Source: Mycobacterium sp. D16R12 (GTDB lineage: Bacteria > Actinomycetota > Actinomycetes > Mycobacteriales > Mycobacteriaceae). Taken from it: 64,000 nucleotides of DNA. Of this stretch, positions 8,772 to 17,348 are shown one piece after another. The translations under genes were made by a program, and so were the position numbers. The notes under the pieces are model-generated. The model did not search any database, was not told where the DNA came from, and worked only from the letters and a program-made list of their open reading frames with translations. Within the stretch, counting starts at the first letter, position 1, and every line of letters starts with the position of its first letter. The DNA lies in NCBI RefSeq assembly GCF_002013465.1, contig NZ_MAFC01000017.1, forward strand, positions 62,001 through 126,000. Direction: 5' to 3'.

Positions 8772-9512
8772 ATGGAACTGACGATCGACCAGCTCGCACA
8801 ACGGGTGGCCATGACGGCGCGCAACATCCGTGAGTGGCAGACGCTCGGCCTCGTTCCCCCGCCTGAAAAACGGGGACGTATCGGTATCTACTCCGATGAT
8901 CACGTGGCAATCATCAATCACGTCAAAAATCTTAAATCCCAAGGCTTTCCACTCGATGTCATCCGTCGGGTCATCGATTCCGGCGGCGGCTCGGAGGACA
9001 GCGTCCGCAAGATGGTCACCGAGGCCCTCAGTCCCTTCGCGACCGGCGAGCCGGTGATCCTCCCCCGCGCCGAGCTGGTCCAGCGTCTGGGAGTGGGAGC
9101 CGACATCGTACTTGCCGAGGCGGGACTGCTCTCCGACGTCGACGCCCAGACGGTGTCGGTCCGGGACGCCGAAACACTTGATGCCATCCAGCTGCTGGTC
9201 ACGGCGGGCATGTCCCTGGCCCGCATATCCGAGACGCTCCGCGAAGTCGATCGGCTTCAGCACCAGATCGCCCAACTGCTCCTGGGCGCCTACGTCGCCG
9301 ACGTGTGGCAGCCCTTCGCCGAATCCGGATACACCTCTGCCGACTGGGAATCCATCGCCGATAATGCCTCGCGCGCAAAGCAGTTGACGGTCACATTGGC
9401 CTCCCGGCTGCTGGCCCGCGCCCTGGACGACACCGTCGATCCGATTCTCTTGCAGCAGGCAGACGAAGCCGAGGCGGTGCTGAAGAGCACCCGCCCGGCC
9501 TCGTCAGCCTGA
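8772..9512 (+). CDS. MerR-family transcriptional regulator
   Basis: 246 residues. Residues 1-70 form a MerR winged HTH (TIDQLAQRVAMTARNIREWQ, then GLVPPPEKRGRIGIYSDDH and FPLDVIRRVI). The C-terminal 170 residues are helical and have no cysteine cluster, so it is not a metal sensor of the classical kind; a small organic ligand is more likely. It is divergent from the hydrolase-P450 pair and faces tandem repeats in the shared promoter region. The stop is two bases from the convergent DGPF gene stop. Confidence 0.9.
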   Translation: MELTIDQLAQRVAMTARNIREWQTLGLVPPPEKRGRIGIYSDDHVAIINHVKNLKSQGFPLDVIRRVIDSGGGSEDSVRKMVTEALSPFATGEPVILPRAELVQRLGVGADIVLAEAGLLSDVDAQTVSVRDAETLDAIQLLVTAGMSLARISETLREVDRLQHQIAQLLLGAYVADVWQPFAESGYTSADWESIADNASRAKQLTVTLASRLLARALDDTVDPILLQQADEAEAVLKSTRPASSA

Positions 9513-9514
9513 AT

Positions 9515-9877
9515 TCAGTCCACCTCGCCGCATCCCCGATCCAGGCCGCGTACCTCGACGGAGCACCACACCGCGCGGGACACCTCGGCGGCCCACCGCT
9601 GGGCCTCGGCCAGGGTTGGCACCTCGATGATGCTGAACCCGCCGAGCTGTTCCTTGGTCTCGGTGTACGGACCGTCGGTGGCGGTATGACCGGACGCGTT
9701 GGCTGTCACCACGCTCGCGGTATCGGCTGGCTGCAATCCGGCCGCGAACAGCCACACCCCCGCCTCCTGCATGCGCCGGGTCACTGCCTGCACATCGGCA
9801 CCGATGGTTTCCAGCGCGGCGTCGTCCGGCGGCACTGCCCCTGGCGGGTAGACGATCGAGAGCAGATAGCGGCTCAT
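9515..9877 (-). CDS. DGPF/YCII-family protein, second of a pair
   Basis: 120-residue single-domain protein of the YCII-related family, with DGPY at about residues 72-75 and the usual preceding TGG-type strand and KEQLGGF after it. The ATG at 9877 is chosen for GAGGAGG nine bases upstream; five further in-frame codons upstream overlap the preceding gene. One base separates it from the paralogue 9879-10235, so they form a tandem operon. Family members sit next to ECF sigma factors of the ECF42 type; here such a sigma gene is at 17345-18562. Biochemical role unknown. Confidence 0.88.
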   Translation of the reverse strand: MSRYLLSIVYPPGAVPPDDAALETIGADVQAVTRRMQEAGVWLFAAGLQPADTASVVTANASGHTATDGPYTETKEQLGGFSIIEVPTLAEAQRWAAEVSRAVWCSVEVRGLDRGCGEVD

Positions 9878-9878
9878 G

Positions 9879-10235
9879 TCAGGCCTCCTCATCCTGGAAG
9901 GGGCGCACCTCGACGGGCTCCTCGCATGCCGCCGATCCCTCGGCAGCCCACTTCAGTGCCGCGTCGAGGTCGGGTGCGTTGATGATCCAGAAACCGCCGA
10001 GGTGCTCCTTGGTTTCCAGATACGGGCCGTCGGTGGTGGTGACGTTGCCCTCCACGCTGCGGACCACCGTCGCATCCGACGGTTCAGTCAGCCCGTTGGC
10101 GAAGACCCAGACGCCGGCCTCCTTCATCTTCTCGTTGAGCACGCCGGTCTGTGCGTAAAGCCGCTGCACGTCCTCGTCACTCCAGTCGGCCGCGTTCTCC
10201 GCGTAACTGTGGACCGAGAGTAAGTACTGCTTCAT
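9879..10235 (-). CDS. DGPF/YCII-family protein, first of a pair
   Basis: 118 residues, same fold as the neighbour at 9515-9877 and clearly its paralogue (GVWVFANGL versus GVWLFAAGL; DGPYLETKEHLGGFWII versus DGPYTETKEQLGGFSII). Likely product of duplication. First gene of the pair; its upstream region holds a promoter-like element at 10297-10324 matching one in front of the ECF42 sigma gene. Molecular function of the family is not established. Confidence 0.9.
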   Translation of the reverse strand: MKQYLLSVHSYAENAADWSDEDVQRLYAQTGVLNEKMKEAGVWVFANGLTEPSDATVVRSVEGNVTTTDGPYLETKEHLGGFWIINAPDLDAALKWAAEGSAACEEPVEVRPFQDEEA

Positions 10236-10296
10236 GGCCGTCCTTTCCTATCCGTATCTGGTGATCGGGCGCCCGTTCGGCTTCCCTTCAACCACA

Positions 10297-10324
10297 CCAC
10301 GAATAGACCTCCCCCGAATCGACA
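10297..10324 (-). promoter_or_regulatory. Predicted ECF42-type promoter of the DGPF pair
   Basis: On the minus strand TGTCGA (10324-10319) is followed by 17 bases and CGTGG (10301-10297). The same spacing and elements precede the ECF42 sigma gene (18602-18629). From memory, the ECF42 group in Streptomyces uses TGTCGA at -35 and CGA/TC at -10, so the last -10 base deviates here. Predicted leader about 55 bases. Confidence 0.65.
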
Positions 10325-10378
10325 CCTCATCGAAAAGTCGGCAAGAGATCGCGAAAGATTGTGCTTGGAACCGCCGAC

Positions 10379-12229
10379 CTAAGAGGCGTGCGTGCCGAGT
10401 TTGTAGTCGAGGTACTCCTGGCGGCAGGCGCGGCGCGCGATCTTTCCGCTGCTGGTGCGGGGGATGGCGCCGGCCTGGACCAGTTGCACATCGGCGATGG
10501 GCAGAGTGTGCCGACGGGAGACGACGGCCCGGATCGCCTCGACGATGGGGCCGGGTTCCGCCCGCCCGGCTCCGGCTGCCCGCTCGGCGACGATGACCAA
10601 TCTCTCTCCGGTGCCATCACCGGCATCGACACCAACAGGCAACTCGTTGGCGGGCACCGAGAAGGCCGCCACGAAGCCGCGACGCACCACCGGCGAAGAC
10701 TCTTCGACGGTGGCCTCGATGTCCTGCGGGTAGTGGTTACGGCCGTCCACGATCACCAGATCTTTAACGCGCCCGGTGATGTACAGCTCACCATCGACAT
10801 AGACACCAAGGTCGCCGGTGCGGAACCAGAGGGCACCCGGTTCGGTACCGACGGCGTGGCTGCCCTCGGCCAGGCGTGCCTGCAGCGTGTTACGGAAGGA
10901 AAGGTCGGTCTCCTCGGGCCGTCCCCAGTACCCGCGACCGATGTTGTTGCCGTGTAACCAGATCTCACCAACCTGTCCGTCGGGCAGCTCCGCCTCGGCG
11001 CCGGGATTGACGATGACCGCCCATTGACTGCGGGCGATCTGACCACAGGACACCTGTGGCACCGCATTTTCGTGAGTGGCTTCCACGCGGGCCGCGTGCC
11101 CAGCACCCAGCTGTTCACGGTCCATATAGATGACAGAAGGCTCTGCCTCGGGGGCGATGGAGGAGACGAACAGCGTCGCCTCGGCCATGCCGTAGGAGGG
11201 CTTAATCGCGTTGGGCGGCAGACCATATGAGCCGAAGGCCGCGTTGAACTTACGGATCGAGGCGATACTGACCGGTTCGGAACCATTGATAAGCCCCGCC
11301 ACCTTGCTCAGGTCCAGGGCTTCGTCGTCCTTCGGTAAGCCGCGCTCGGCGGCGAGCTCGAAAGCGAAATTGGGGGCTGCGCCAAAGGTGCGGCCCACGT
11401 GAGACGCGGCCGCGAGTTCTTTGATCCAGCGGCCGGGCCGGCGCACGAACGACATCGGGGACATCAGCGTCATCCGGCCTCCGCAGAGCGGGAACATGAG
11501 CATGAGCAGACCCATGTCGTGATAGAGCGGCAGCCAACTCGCTCCCCGGACATCGACATCAAGGCCCACCGAGATGACCATCTGCAGCACGTTGGTCATC
11601 ACCGCACGGTGGGTGATCTCCACACCGGCGGGCACTCGCGTCGAACCTGATGTGTACTGCAGGTACGCGATGTCATCGGTACTTGGAGTCACCCTGACAT
11701 AGGTCGCGCCCACCGAATTCGGCACACCGTCGACGGCCAACACCCGGGGGCGACGCTCTCGCGGCAGTCTCCGGACGAAACTGCTCACGGATTCGGCGGC
11801 CGCTTCGTTGGTAAGCACAACCGTCGGTTGGGCGTCGGTAAGCACCGCGTCGAGCCGTTCGGCGTGCCCGGGAAGTTCCGGGGCGAAGAGGGGCACCGCG
11901 ATGTTTCCGGCCTCGATGGCGGCGAAGAAGCCGATGACGTAGTCAAGGCCCTGGGGCGCCAGTATCGCGACCCGATCTCCCGGCTTGGTCACCTGCTGAA
12001 GCCGCGCCGCGACGGCACGGGAACGCGCACGAAGCTGTGGCCAGTTCAGATCGGACGGTTCGCCTTCCGGGTCGCTACTGAAGTCCATATAGCGATAAGC
12101 AAAAGTGTCTTGCTCCCCGTCGACAGCATTCTCGAGATAGTGGTTGACGGTGTAGCCATCCGGTAAGGAGATAGCGCCCGTCTCATCCAGGTACTCCTCG
12201 ACACGCAACCCTGTCACCAGCGCACTCAT
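10379..12229 (-). CDS. Fatty acyl-AMP ligase (FadD32-like FAAL)
   Basis: 616-residue adenylate-forming enzyme. Motifs: YLQYTSGSTRVPAGV (ATP loop), SWLPLYHDMGL, NGSEPVS, KPSYGMAEATLF, WFRTGDLG and the C-terminal GRIKDL-like GRVKDLVIVDGRNHYPQDIE and PRTSSGKI. Sequence resembles FadD32 throughout. FAALs activate long-chain fatty acids as acyl-adenylates and hand them to polyketide synthases or carrier proteins. No PKS or acyl carrier gene adjoins it, so the acceptor is not evident. ATG with GGAGG upstream. A large palindrome lies about 95 bases upstream of the start. Confidence 0.9.
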   Translation of the reverse strand: MSALVTGLRVEEYLDETGAISLPDGYTVNHYLENAVDGEQDTFAYRYMDFSSDPEGEPSDLNWPQLRARSRAVAARLQQVTKPGDRVAILAPQGLDYVIGFFAAIEAGNIAVPLFAPELPGHAERLDAVLTDAQPTVVLTNEAAAESVSSFVRRLPRERRPRVLAVDGVPNSVGATYVRVTPSTDDIAYLQYTSGSTRVPAGVEITHRAVMTNVLQMVISVGLDVDVRGASWLPLYHDMGLLMLMFPLCGGRMTLMSPMSFVRRPGRWIKELAAASHVGRTFGAAPNFAFELAAERGLPKDDEALDLSKVAGLINGSEPVSIASIRKFNAAFGSYGLPPNAIKPSYGMAEATLFVSSIAPEAEPSVIYMDREQLGAGHAARVEATHENAVPQVSCGQIARSQWAVIVNPGAEAELPDGQVGEIWLHGNNIGRGYWGRPEETDLSFRNTLQARLAEGSHAVGTEPGALWFRTGDLGVYVDGELYITGRVKDLVIVDGRNHYPQDIEATVEESSPVVRRGFVAAFSVPANELPVGVDAGDGTGERLVIVAERAAGAGRAEPGPIVEAIRAVVSRRHTLPIADVQLVQAGAIPRTSSGKIARRACRQEYLDYKLGTHAS

Positions 12230-12577
12230 CCCAACCTCCGCGTAGCCGTAACCACGACAGCCGGACGACGAGTAGCCATGAATAAGCCATCACGCTTTGC
12301 TACGGTCCCGACCGAACGTAGATGGTACGTGACGTACCAGTAGCAAACGGTACTCGAAGTCCCACTAAGACGCCGTGTCTAAAAAGGCCTGAGAGCTAAT
12401 TGTTCTCTGTGTGCTTTGCCACCTCAGTGTAGCGATGTGACGAGTACGACCGACGCAGGTCGGGCGTGGCCTGTCGCCCGCTCCCGGACCCGCGAGAATC
12501 CGAAGATTTTCGGCATTCCATTCCCGTCAAGCCACTATTAGACTCGTGACAAATAGCATCCAGCGCCGGAGGCAAAT
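12230..12577. other. 348-base intergenic region between FAAL and tandem P450s
   Basis: Divergent regulatory region without a credible gene. It holds the nested palindrome at 12296-12347, then T/A-richer stretches (around 12380-12410 and 12530-12555) that could carry promoters for the P450 gene, whose GGAGG-type site lies at about 12568. Confidence 0.6.
12296..12347. promoter_or_regulatory. Nested palindrome upstream of the FAAL gene
   Basis: TGGTACGTGACGTACCA (12323-12339) is a perfect 8-bp dyad around one G. It is flanked by outer arms TTTGCTAC (12296-12303) and GTAGCAAA (12340-12347), also perfectly complementary. A third GGTAC half-site follows at 12349. The inner dyad looks like a TetR- or GntR-type operator. 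Confidence 0.65.
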
Positions 12578-13918
12578 ATGCGGGCCAGAAATCGGATCAA
12601 GTACTGGTCGCGGTGGGTGACCATGCACGGCATCAGCCGCGTTGGACTGCTCACGCAGGTCCGCAAGATGCCGTTGGCGGCACTGTTCCTCAGCCCGGAC
12701 CGGGCCGACAATCACTACCGGTACATCGAACAGATCCGCTCGGTCGGCCCGATCGCTCCGGCGCGCGCCACCGGCCTGGTCTTCACCGGCCTGGCGCAGA
12801 CACGCGAAATCTTGCGGGACCACCGATTCATCACGTTGGCGCCCAACAACATTCCCTCGCCCGTTCTCCCCCAGGCGCTCAGCCGGTGGATCTTCGAGAA
12901 GACCGAGCCCGGTCTGCCCAACCCGGTGGAGCCCCCCGCCATGCTGGCCGTCGATCCGCCCGAACACACCCGGTTCCGCAAGCTGGTATCCAAGGCGTTC
13001 ACGCCCCGCGCGGTGAGCAAGTTGGAAGACCGCGTCCGCGAGGTGACACTCGAGCTGCTCGAGAACCTGGAACGCAAAGAGCGCGCCGATCTGCTCGACG
13101 ACTACGCATCCCAACTACCGGTGGCGATCATCGCCGAGATGCTCGGCGTGCCGCGCGCCGACGCTCCCTTCCTTCTTCAATGGGGCAATCACGGAGCGGC
13201 GCTCTTGGATATCGGCATGACCTGGTCGGCGTACCGAGACGCCACCCAGGCACTCATGGAGATCGACCGCTACTTCGACGCACACCTGATCCGGTTGCGC
13301 AGCGAGCTCGCGCAGGACCCCACCCTCGACGGCATCCTGGCGAGCATCGTGCGCGACGGGGATCTGGACGACCGCGAGCTCAAGGCCACCATGGCACTGC
13401 TGCTCGGCGCCGGATTCGAGACGACGGTCAACCTCATCGGGAACGGCATCGTGGCACTGCTGCGTCACTCAGAACAGCTGGACTATCTCCGGGAGAATCC
13501 GGAAGGCTGGCCGAACGCCGTCGAGGAGATCCTGCGTTACGACTCCCCCGTGCAGGTCACCGGCCGGGTGGCCACCGAAACCGTCGAATTCGAAGGGCAC
13601 ACACTGCCTGCCGGCTCCATGGCCGTGCTGCTCCTCGGTGGCGCCAACCGCGACCCGGCTGTTTTCGATGAGCCCGATGTTTTCGATGTGAGCCGCGCCA
13701 ACGCACGCGAGCACGTGGCGTTCGGCAGCGGAGTCCATGTCTGCCTGGGCGCGAGCCTGGCCCGGATGGAGGGTGTGGTGGCGTTGCAGTCACTCTTCGA
13801 ACGCTTCCCCGAGCTCACCCTGGCGGCCGATCCCACGCCTGGCAAGCATGTCAATCTGCATGGCTTCGGAAGCCTGCCGGTGAACCTCGGCCGTGCCCGG
13901 GTGCGGGCCAGCAGTTAA
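12578..13918 (+). CDS. Cytochrome P450, first of a tandem pair
   Basis: 446 residues. Heme loop FGSGVHVCLG with axial Cys389; I-helix GAGFETT with the acid at residue 281; ExxR in EEILRYD. All canonical catalytic residues are present. It is followed after 58 bases by a paralogous P450 on the same strand that shares strong local similarity (for example LFERFP and the start region RIKYW/RIKQR). Substrate unknown. ATG preceded by GGAGG. Confidence 0.94.
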   Translation: MRARNRIKYWSRWVTMHGISRVGLLTQVRKMPLAALFLSPDRADNHYRYIEQIRSVGPIAPARATGLVFTGLAQTREILRDHRFITLAPNNIPSPVLPQALSRWIFEKTEPGLPNPVEPPAMLAVDPPEHTRFRKLVSKAFTPRAVSKLEDRVREVTLELLENLERKERADLLDDYASQLPVAIIAEMLGVPRADAPFLLQWGNHGAALLDIGMTWSAYRDATQALMEIDRYFDAHLIRLRSELAQDPTLDGILASIVRDGDLDDRELKATMALLLGAGFETTVNLIGNGIVALLRHSEQLDYLRENPEGWPNAVEEILRYDSPVQVTGRVATETVEFEGHTLPAGSMAVLLLGGANRDPAVFDEPDVFDVSRANAREHVAFGSGVHVCLGASLARMEGVVALQSLFERFPELTLAADPTPGKHVNLHGFGSLPVNLGRARVRASS

Positions 13919-13976
13919 TCTCGAGGCTGCTTGGTGTCCGCTTGGCATCGAGCGGGCCGACACGGGGATCGGACGG

Positions 13977-15266
13977 ATGCACGACCGGATCAAACAGCGC
14001 ACCCATTGGGCCGTGACGCACGGGATAGCCCGCGCGTACTTGAAAGTACTCGCCCTCCGGGGTGAACCCGCCGCGCAGCTGGGAATCGACACCGACCAGG
14101 CCGCGGGCATCTACGGCATCATCGACAAAATCCGTGGCCGTGGAAGGATGTCGCAGTCCGGAGGTGGCTGGATCACCGCGGACGCACAGATCGTCCGAAC
14201 GATCTTCCGCGACAACCGGTTCGTCACCTTCAAGCCCGAGCACCGGTCCGCATCACCCATCATCAAGCGCCTGGCCGCGTGGAGCGACCCACAGTTGCTC
14301 AATCCCGCCGAGCCGCCATCCATCCTGATCACCGATCCACCGGATCACGGGCGCCTGCGGCGTCTTGTCGCCGCCCCGTTCACTCCGCGCGCCATCGAGT
14401 CGCTCCGCGGACGCATCCAGGAGGTGACCAACGGCCACCTGGATGAGCTGGAACACCGTCCTCACCCGGATCTGATCGCCGATTTCACCGCGAAAATCCC
14501 CATCGCCGTGATCGGCGAGATGATCGCCGTACCTCCGCAGGACTACTCGCTCCTGTACACGGCAATGAATCGCGCGATCCAGCTGATCGCCACCACTGCA
14601 CCGTCTTGGCGCCAATATCAGGACGGCACAACGGCTTTACGGGAAATAGACGAGTACCTCGAGAAGCATGTCGCCCGGCTTCGCCGCGAGGGGACCACAA
14701 GCGAACTGGCCAAAGGCCTTCTCGACAGTGACCTGAGTCATGTCGAGCTCAAGATGTTCTTCGCGGTGTTCCTGGGTGCGGGATTCGTGACCACCACGCA
14801 CCTGATGGGTAAGGCGATCGTCACGCTGCTGCGCCATCCGGAACAGCTGGCGGCACTGCACGACGATCCGAGCCTGTGGCCCAATGCCGTCGAGGAACTC
14901 ATGCGCTACGACACCTCGAATCAGTGGTCGGCCCGTGTCGCCACCGAAACGGTCGAGATCGAGGGACACACCATCGAGGCGGGCCAATCGGCGCTGCTGC
15001 TGCTCGGCGGGGCGAACCGCGACCCCGCTGCGTTCGAGAACCCGGACGCCTTCGACATCACCCGCCCCAACGCGCGCGAGAACATGACACTTGGCACCGG
15101 AATTCACGTGTGCCTGGGTCAGGTGCTGGCACGCGTCGAGCTGCACATCGCCCTGCAGTCGCTCTTCGAACGTTTCCCGCGGTTAGCGCTGGCCGGCGAG
15201 CCGAAGTACTTCGACGGGATGGGTATTCACGGGCTGAGCAGCCTGCCCGTGACGCTGGGGCATTAA
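13977..15266 (+). CDS. Cytochrome P450 paralogue with atypical I-helix
   Basis: 429 residues from the ATG at 13977, chosen because the N-terminus then aligns with the upstream paralogue (DRIKQRTHWAVTHGIAR against NRIKYWSRWVTMHGISR); an upstream in-frame start at 13893 would overlap that gene. Heme ligand Cys379 is present but the loop begins LGTGIHVCLG, with Leu in place of the conserved Phe. The I-helix reads AGFVTT: Val271 replaces the conserved Glu/Asp that delivers protons. Fold and ExxR (ELMR) are intact, so it is not a pseudogene, but chemistry may differ. Its stop overlaps the convergent lpqI stop in TTAA. Confidence 0.9.
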   Translation: MHDRIKQRTHWAVTHGIARAYLKVLALRGEPAAQLGIDTDQAAGIYGIIDKIRGRGRMSQSGGGWITADAQIVRTIFRDNRFVTFKPEHRSASPIIKRLAAWSDPQLLNPAEPPSILITDPPDHGRLRRLVAAPFTPRAIESLRGRIQEVTNGHLDELEHRPHPDLIADFTAKIPIAVIGEMIAVPPQDYSLLYTAMNRAIQLIATTAPSWRQYQDGTTALREIDEYLEKHVARLRREGTTSELAKGLLDSDLSHVELKMFFAVFLGAGFVTTTHLMGKAIVTLLRHPEQLAALHDDPSLWPNAVEELMRYDTSNQWSARVATETVEIEGHTIEAGQSALLLLGGANRDPAAFENPDAFDITRPNARENMTLGTGIHVCLGQVLARVELHIALQSLFERFPRLALAGEPKYFDGMGIHGLSSLPVTLGH

Positions 15267-16393
15267 CCGCAGGCGCGAACGCCCTTGAACGCCAGCACCC
15301 GGCGCACCGAGGCATTGATCGCGTCGCCGTTCAATTCACCCGCGTTGTAGGCCGATTCGAGGCGGTCGAGAACAGAGCCAACCTTTTCGGTGCTCACCCA
15401 GAGCGCCCAGTCGATGCCCGCCTTGATCGACTTGAGCACCGCCTCCTCAATGGGGAACCTGTCGGTGATGGCTGCCATCGAGGACAAGTCGTCGGTGAAG
15501 ATCACGCCGTCATAGGCCGGCGCTCCGTAGCCGGTTCCCTTGCGCAACAAGTCCACTGCGGCAGGGCTCAGGCTGGCCGGGTCGTCGCCGGTGAGCCCGG
15601 GCACCTGCATGTGGCCGATCATCACCGCGGCACCGCTGGTCACCAGCGAGCGATACGGCACCAAATCGTTGTCCCGCAGCTGCTCCAGCGGCGGGGTCAC
15701 CACACCGTTGGTGTGTGAATCGCCCGAGGCGTGACCATGGCCTGGGAAGTGCTTGACCACGGCACTTACGCCGCCGGCCTGATATCCCCGCACTGCGGCA
15801 TCGGCGTACTCGGCGACCTTCTGCGGATCGCCGCTGTATGAACGGTCTCCGATGGCACCGTCCGGGTCGCCGTCGGTCACATCGGCATCGGGGGCGAAGT
15901 CGATGGTGATGCCCAGGTCCTTCATCTTCTGAGCGCGTTCCTGGCTGAGCGCCTGCACCTGTTCGGGCGTCTGGGTAGTGGCCAGTTCCCGGGCGGACGG
16001 GGACGGACCGATGAGGTCCTTCAGACGCGACACCCGGCCGCCCTCCTCGTCGACGCTCACCGCGGCCGGGATCGGACCGGCGGTGACGACGTCGTGCAGG
16101 GAGCCGTCGGTCAGCATCTCCTTCTTGGTCCAGCTGCCGACGAAGATGCCGCCCACGTGATGGTCACGCACCAGCGCGCGGGCGTCGTCGGCATCCTTGA
16201 CGCCCACCATGAGTAGCTGTGCCAACCTGTCGCGGGTGCTCAAGCAGGCTAGATCGCCTGCGGGCGCTGCGGTGACGGGCGTCTTCGGGGCGGGCGTGGC
16301 GGACTCCTTCGCAGGCTCCGATGCGTTGCCGCCACAGGCGGACAGTGCCACCGCAACGAGACCGGTCAGTACTACCCCTGCACGCATTCTCAT
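15263..16393 (-). CDS. lpqI: Lipoprotein beta-hexosaminidase LpqI (glycoside hydrolase 3)
   Basis: 376 residues. Signal peptide with lipobox LSAC (Cys at residue 20). GH3 landmarks: VKHFPGHGHASGDSHTNG, the NagZ-type loop that carries the catalytic His/Asp dyad, and FTDDLSSMAAI with the nucleophile Asp. Cleaves N-acetylglucosamine from muropeptides, so it acts in cell-wall recycling at the outer face of the membrane. Position matches Rv0237. The C-terminal region ends shortly after the barrel, as in single-domain NagZ-like enzymes. Confidence 0.93.
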   Translation of the reverse strand: MRMRAGVVLTGLVAVALSACGGNASEPAKESATPAPKTPVTAAPAGDLACLSTRDRLAQLLMVGVKDADDARALVRDHHVGGIFVGSWTKKEMLTDGSLHDVVTAGPIPAAVSVDEEGGRVSRLKDLIGPSPSARELATTQTPEQVQALSQERAQKMKDLGITIDFAPDADVTDGDPDGAIGDRSYSGDPQKVAEYADAAVRGYQAGGVSAVVKHFPGHGHASGDSHTNGVVTPPLEQLRDNDLVPYRSLVTSGAAVMIGHMQVPGLTGDDPASLSPAAVDLLRKGTGYGAPAYDGVIFTDDLSSMAAITDRFPIEEAVLKSIKAGIDWALWVSTEKVGSVLDRLESAYNAGELNGDAINASVRRVLAFKGVRACG

Positions 16394-16470
16394 GAGGCCA
16401 TGGTGTCATGCGCCGGTATTCACACTCTCCGCCAGCTCATCTGAGGATTCTCGGTGGAGTCACCAGCCTT

Positions 16471-16495
16471 CACGTAAGTTGTATATACATACGTG
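16471..16495. promoter_or_regulatory. Imperfect 25-base palindrome upstream of alpha/beta hydrolase
   Basis: CACGTA at 16471-16476 pairs with TACGTG at 16490-16495, and GT at 16478-16479 pairs with AC at 16487-16488; the centre is AT-rich and includes TATATACAT, a plausible -10. It ends about 50 bases before the hydrolase start. Operator candidate for an unidentified regulator. Confidence 0.55.
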
Positions 16496-16544
16496 TCCAG
16501 AATCATGAGTGACTCACCTACACAAAAGCCCCGAGAGGCCGTCC

Positions 16545-17348
16545 ATGAGCACAGCGAGAACACCCGTCGTCTTTGTCCACGGCCTGTGGCTGCACTCGAC
16601 GAGCTGGGAGCTCTGGGCCGATCGTTTCAGTGCGGCGGGATTCGATCCGATACTCGCCGAATGGCCCGGGGTCCCAGACACTCTCACCGCCGCCCGAGAG
16701 CAGCCGGAAGCGCAAGCGGGCGTCGGCCTAGCGGAGATATCCGCACATCACGCGGCCCTCATCAAGACCCTGCCGGTCAAACCCATCCTCGTCGGTCACT
16801 CAGTGGGCGGTTTCATCGTTCAGCACCTACTCGGCCAGGACCTCGGATCCGCGGCAGTCGCCATCTGCCCAGGGCAAATCAAAGGCGTGAAAGCAATCGG
16901 ACCGGCACAGGCCCGATCGACCATCGCCTTCCTGAGTGACCCGCGAAACCTGCATCGCGCGGTGTCACTGGACCAGAAACAGTTCCGGTACGCGTTCGCT
17001 AATGCGGTATCTCAGGAAGAGTCGGACTCACTGTTCGAGCGTTGGGCTATTCCGAGCCCGGCGCGGCCTCTGTTCCAGCTCGCGCTCGGCAACGTCACGC
17101 CGAATTCCGCTGCAGCCGTCAACACGCGGAACAACCAGCGCGGGCCGCTACTGCTGATGTCCGGGAAGCTGGACCATACGGTCCCCGATGTCCTGACACG
17201 CTCCACGTTCAAGCAGTACCGGAAATCGAACGCCGATACCGAGTACCTCCCGTACACCGATCGCGGGCATTCACTCATCGTGGACAGCGGAGCAGCACAG
17301 CTCATCGATGACTCACTCACCTGGCTGGACCGTAAGGGCATCGCCTAA
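16545..17348 (+). CDS. Alpha/beta hydrolase
   Basis: 267 residues from ATG 16545, selected for CGAGAGG about eight bases upstream; an upstream GTG at 16509 is less likely. Fold markers: VVFVHGLW (oxyanion strand), GHSVGG with the nucleophilic Ser, a late Asp region (SGKLDHTVP) and the final His in DRGHSLIV. Catalytic triad appears complete. Substrate unknown; no signal peptide. Its stop overlaps the convergent sigma-factor stop by four bases. A palindrome lies in its promoter region. Confidence 0.9.
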   Translation: MSTARTPVVFVHGLWLHSTSWELWADRFSAAGFDPILAEWPGVPDTLTAAREQPEAQAGVGLAEISAHHAALIKTLPVKPILVGHSVGGFIVQHLLGQDLGSAAVAICPGQIKGVKAIGPAQARSTIAFLSDPRNLHRAVSLDQKQFRYAFANAVSQEESDSLFERWAIPSPARPLFQLALGNVTPNSAAAVNTRNNQRGPLLLMSGKLDHTVPDVLTRSTFKQYRKSNADTEYLPYTDRGHSLIVDSGAAQLIDDSLTWLDRKGIA

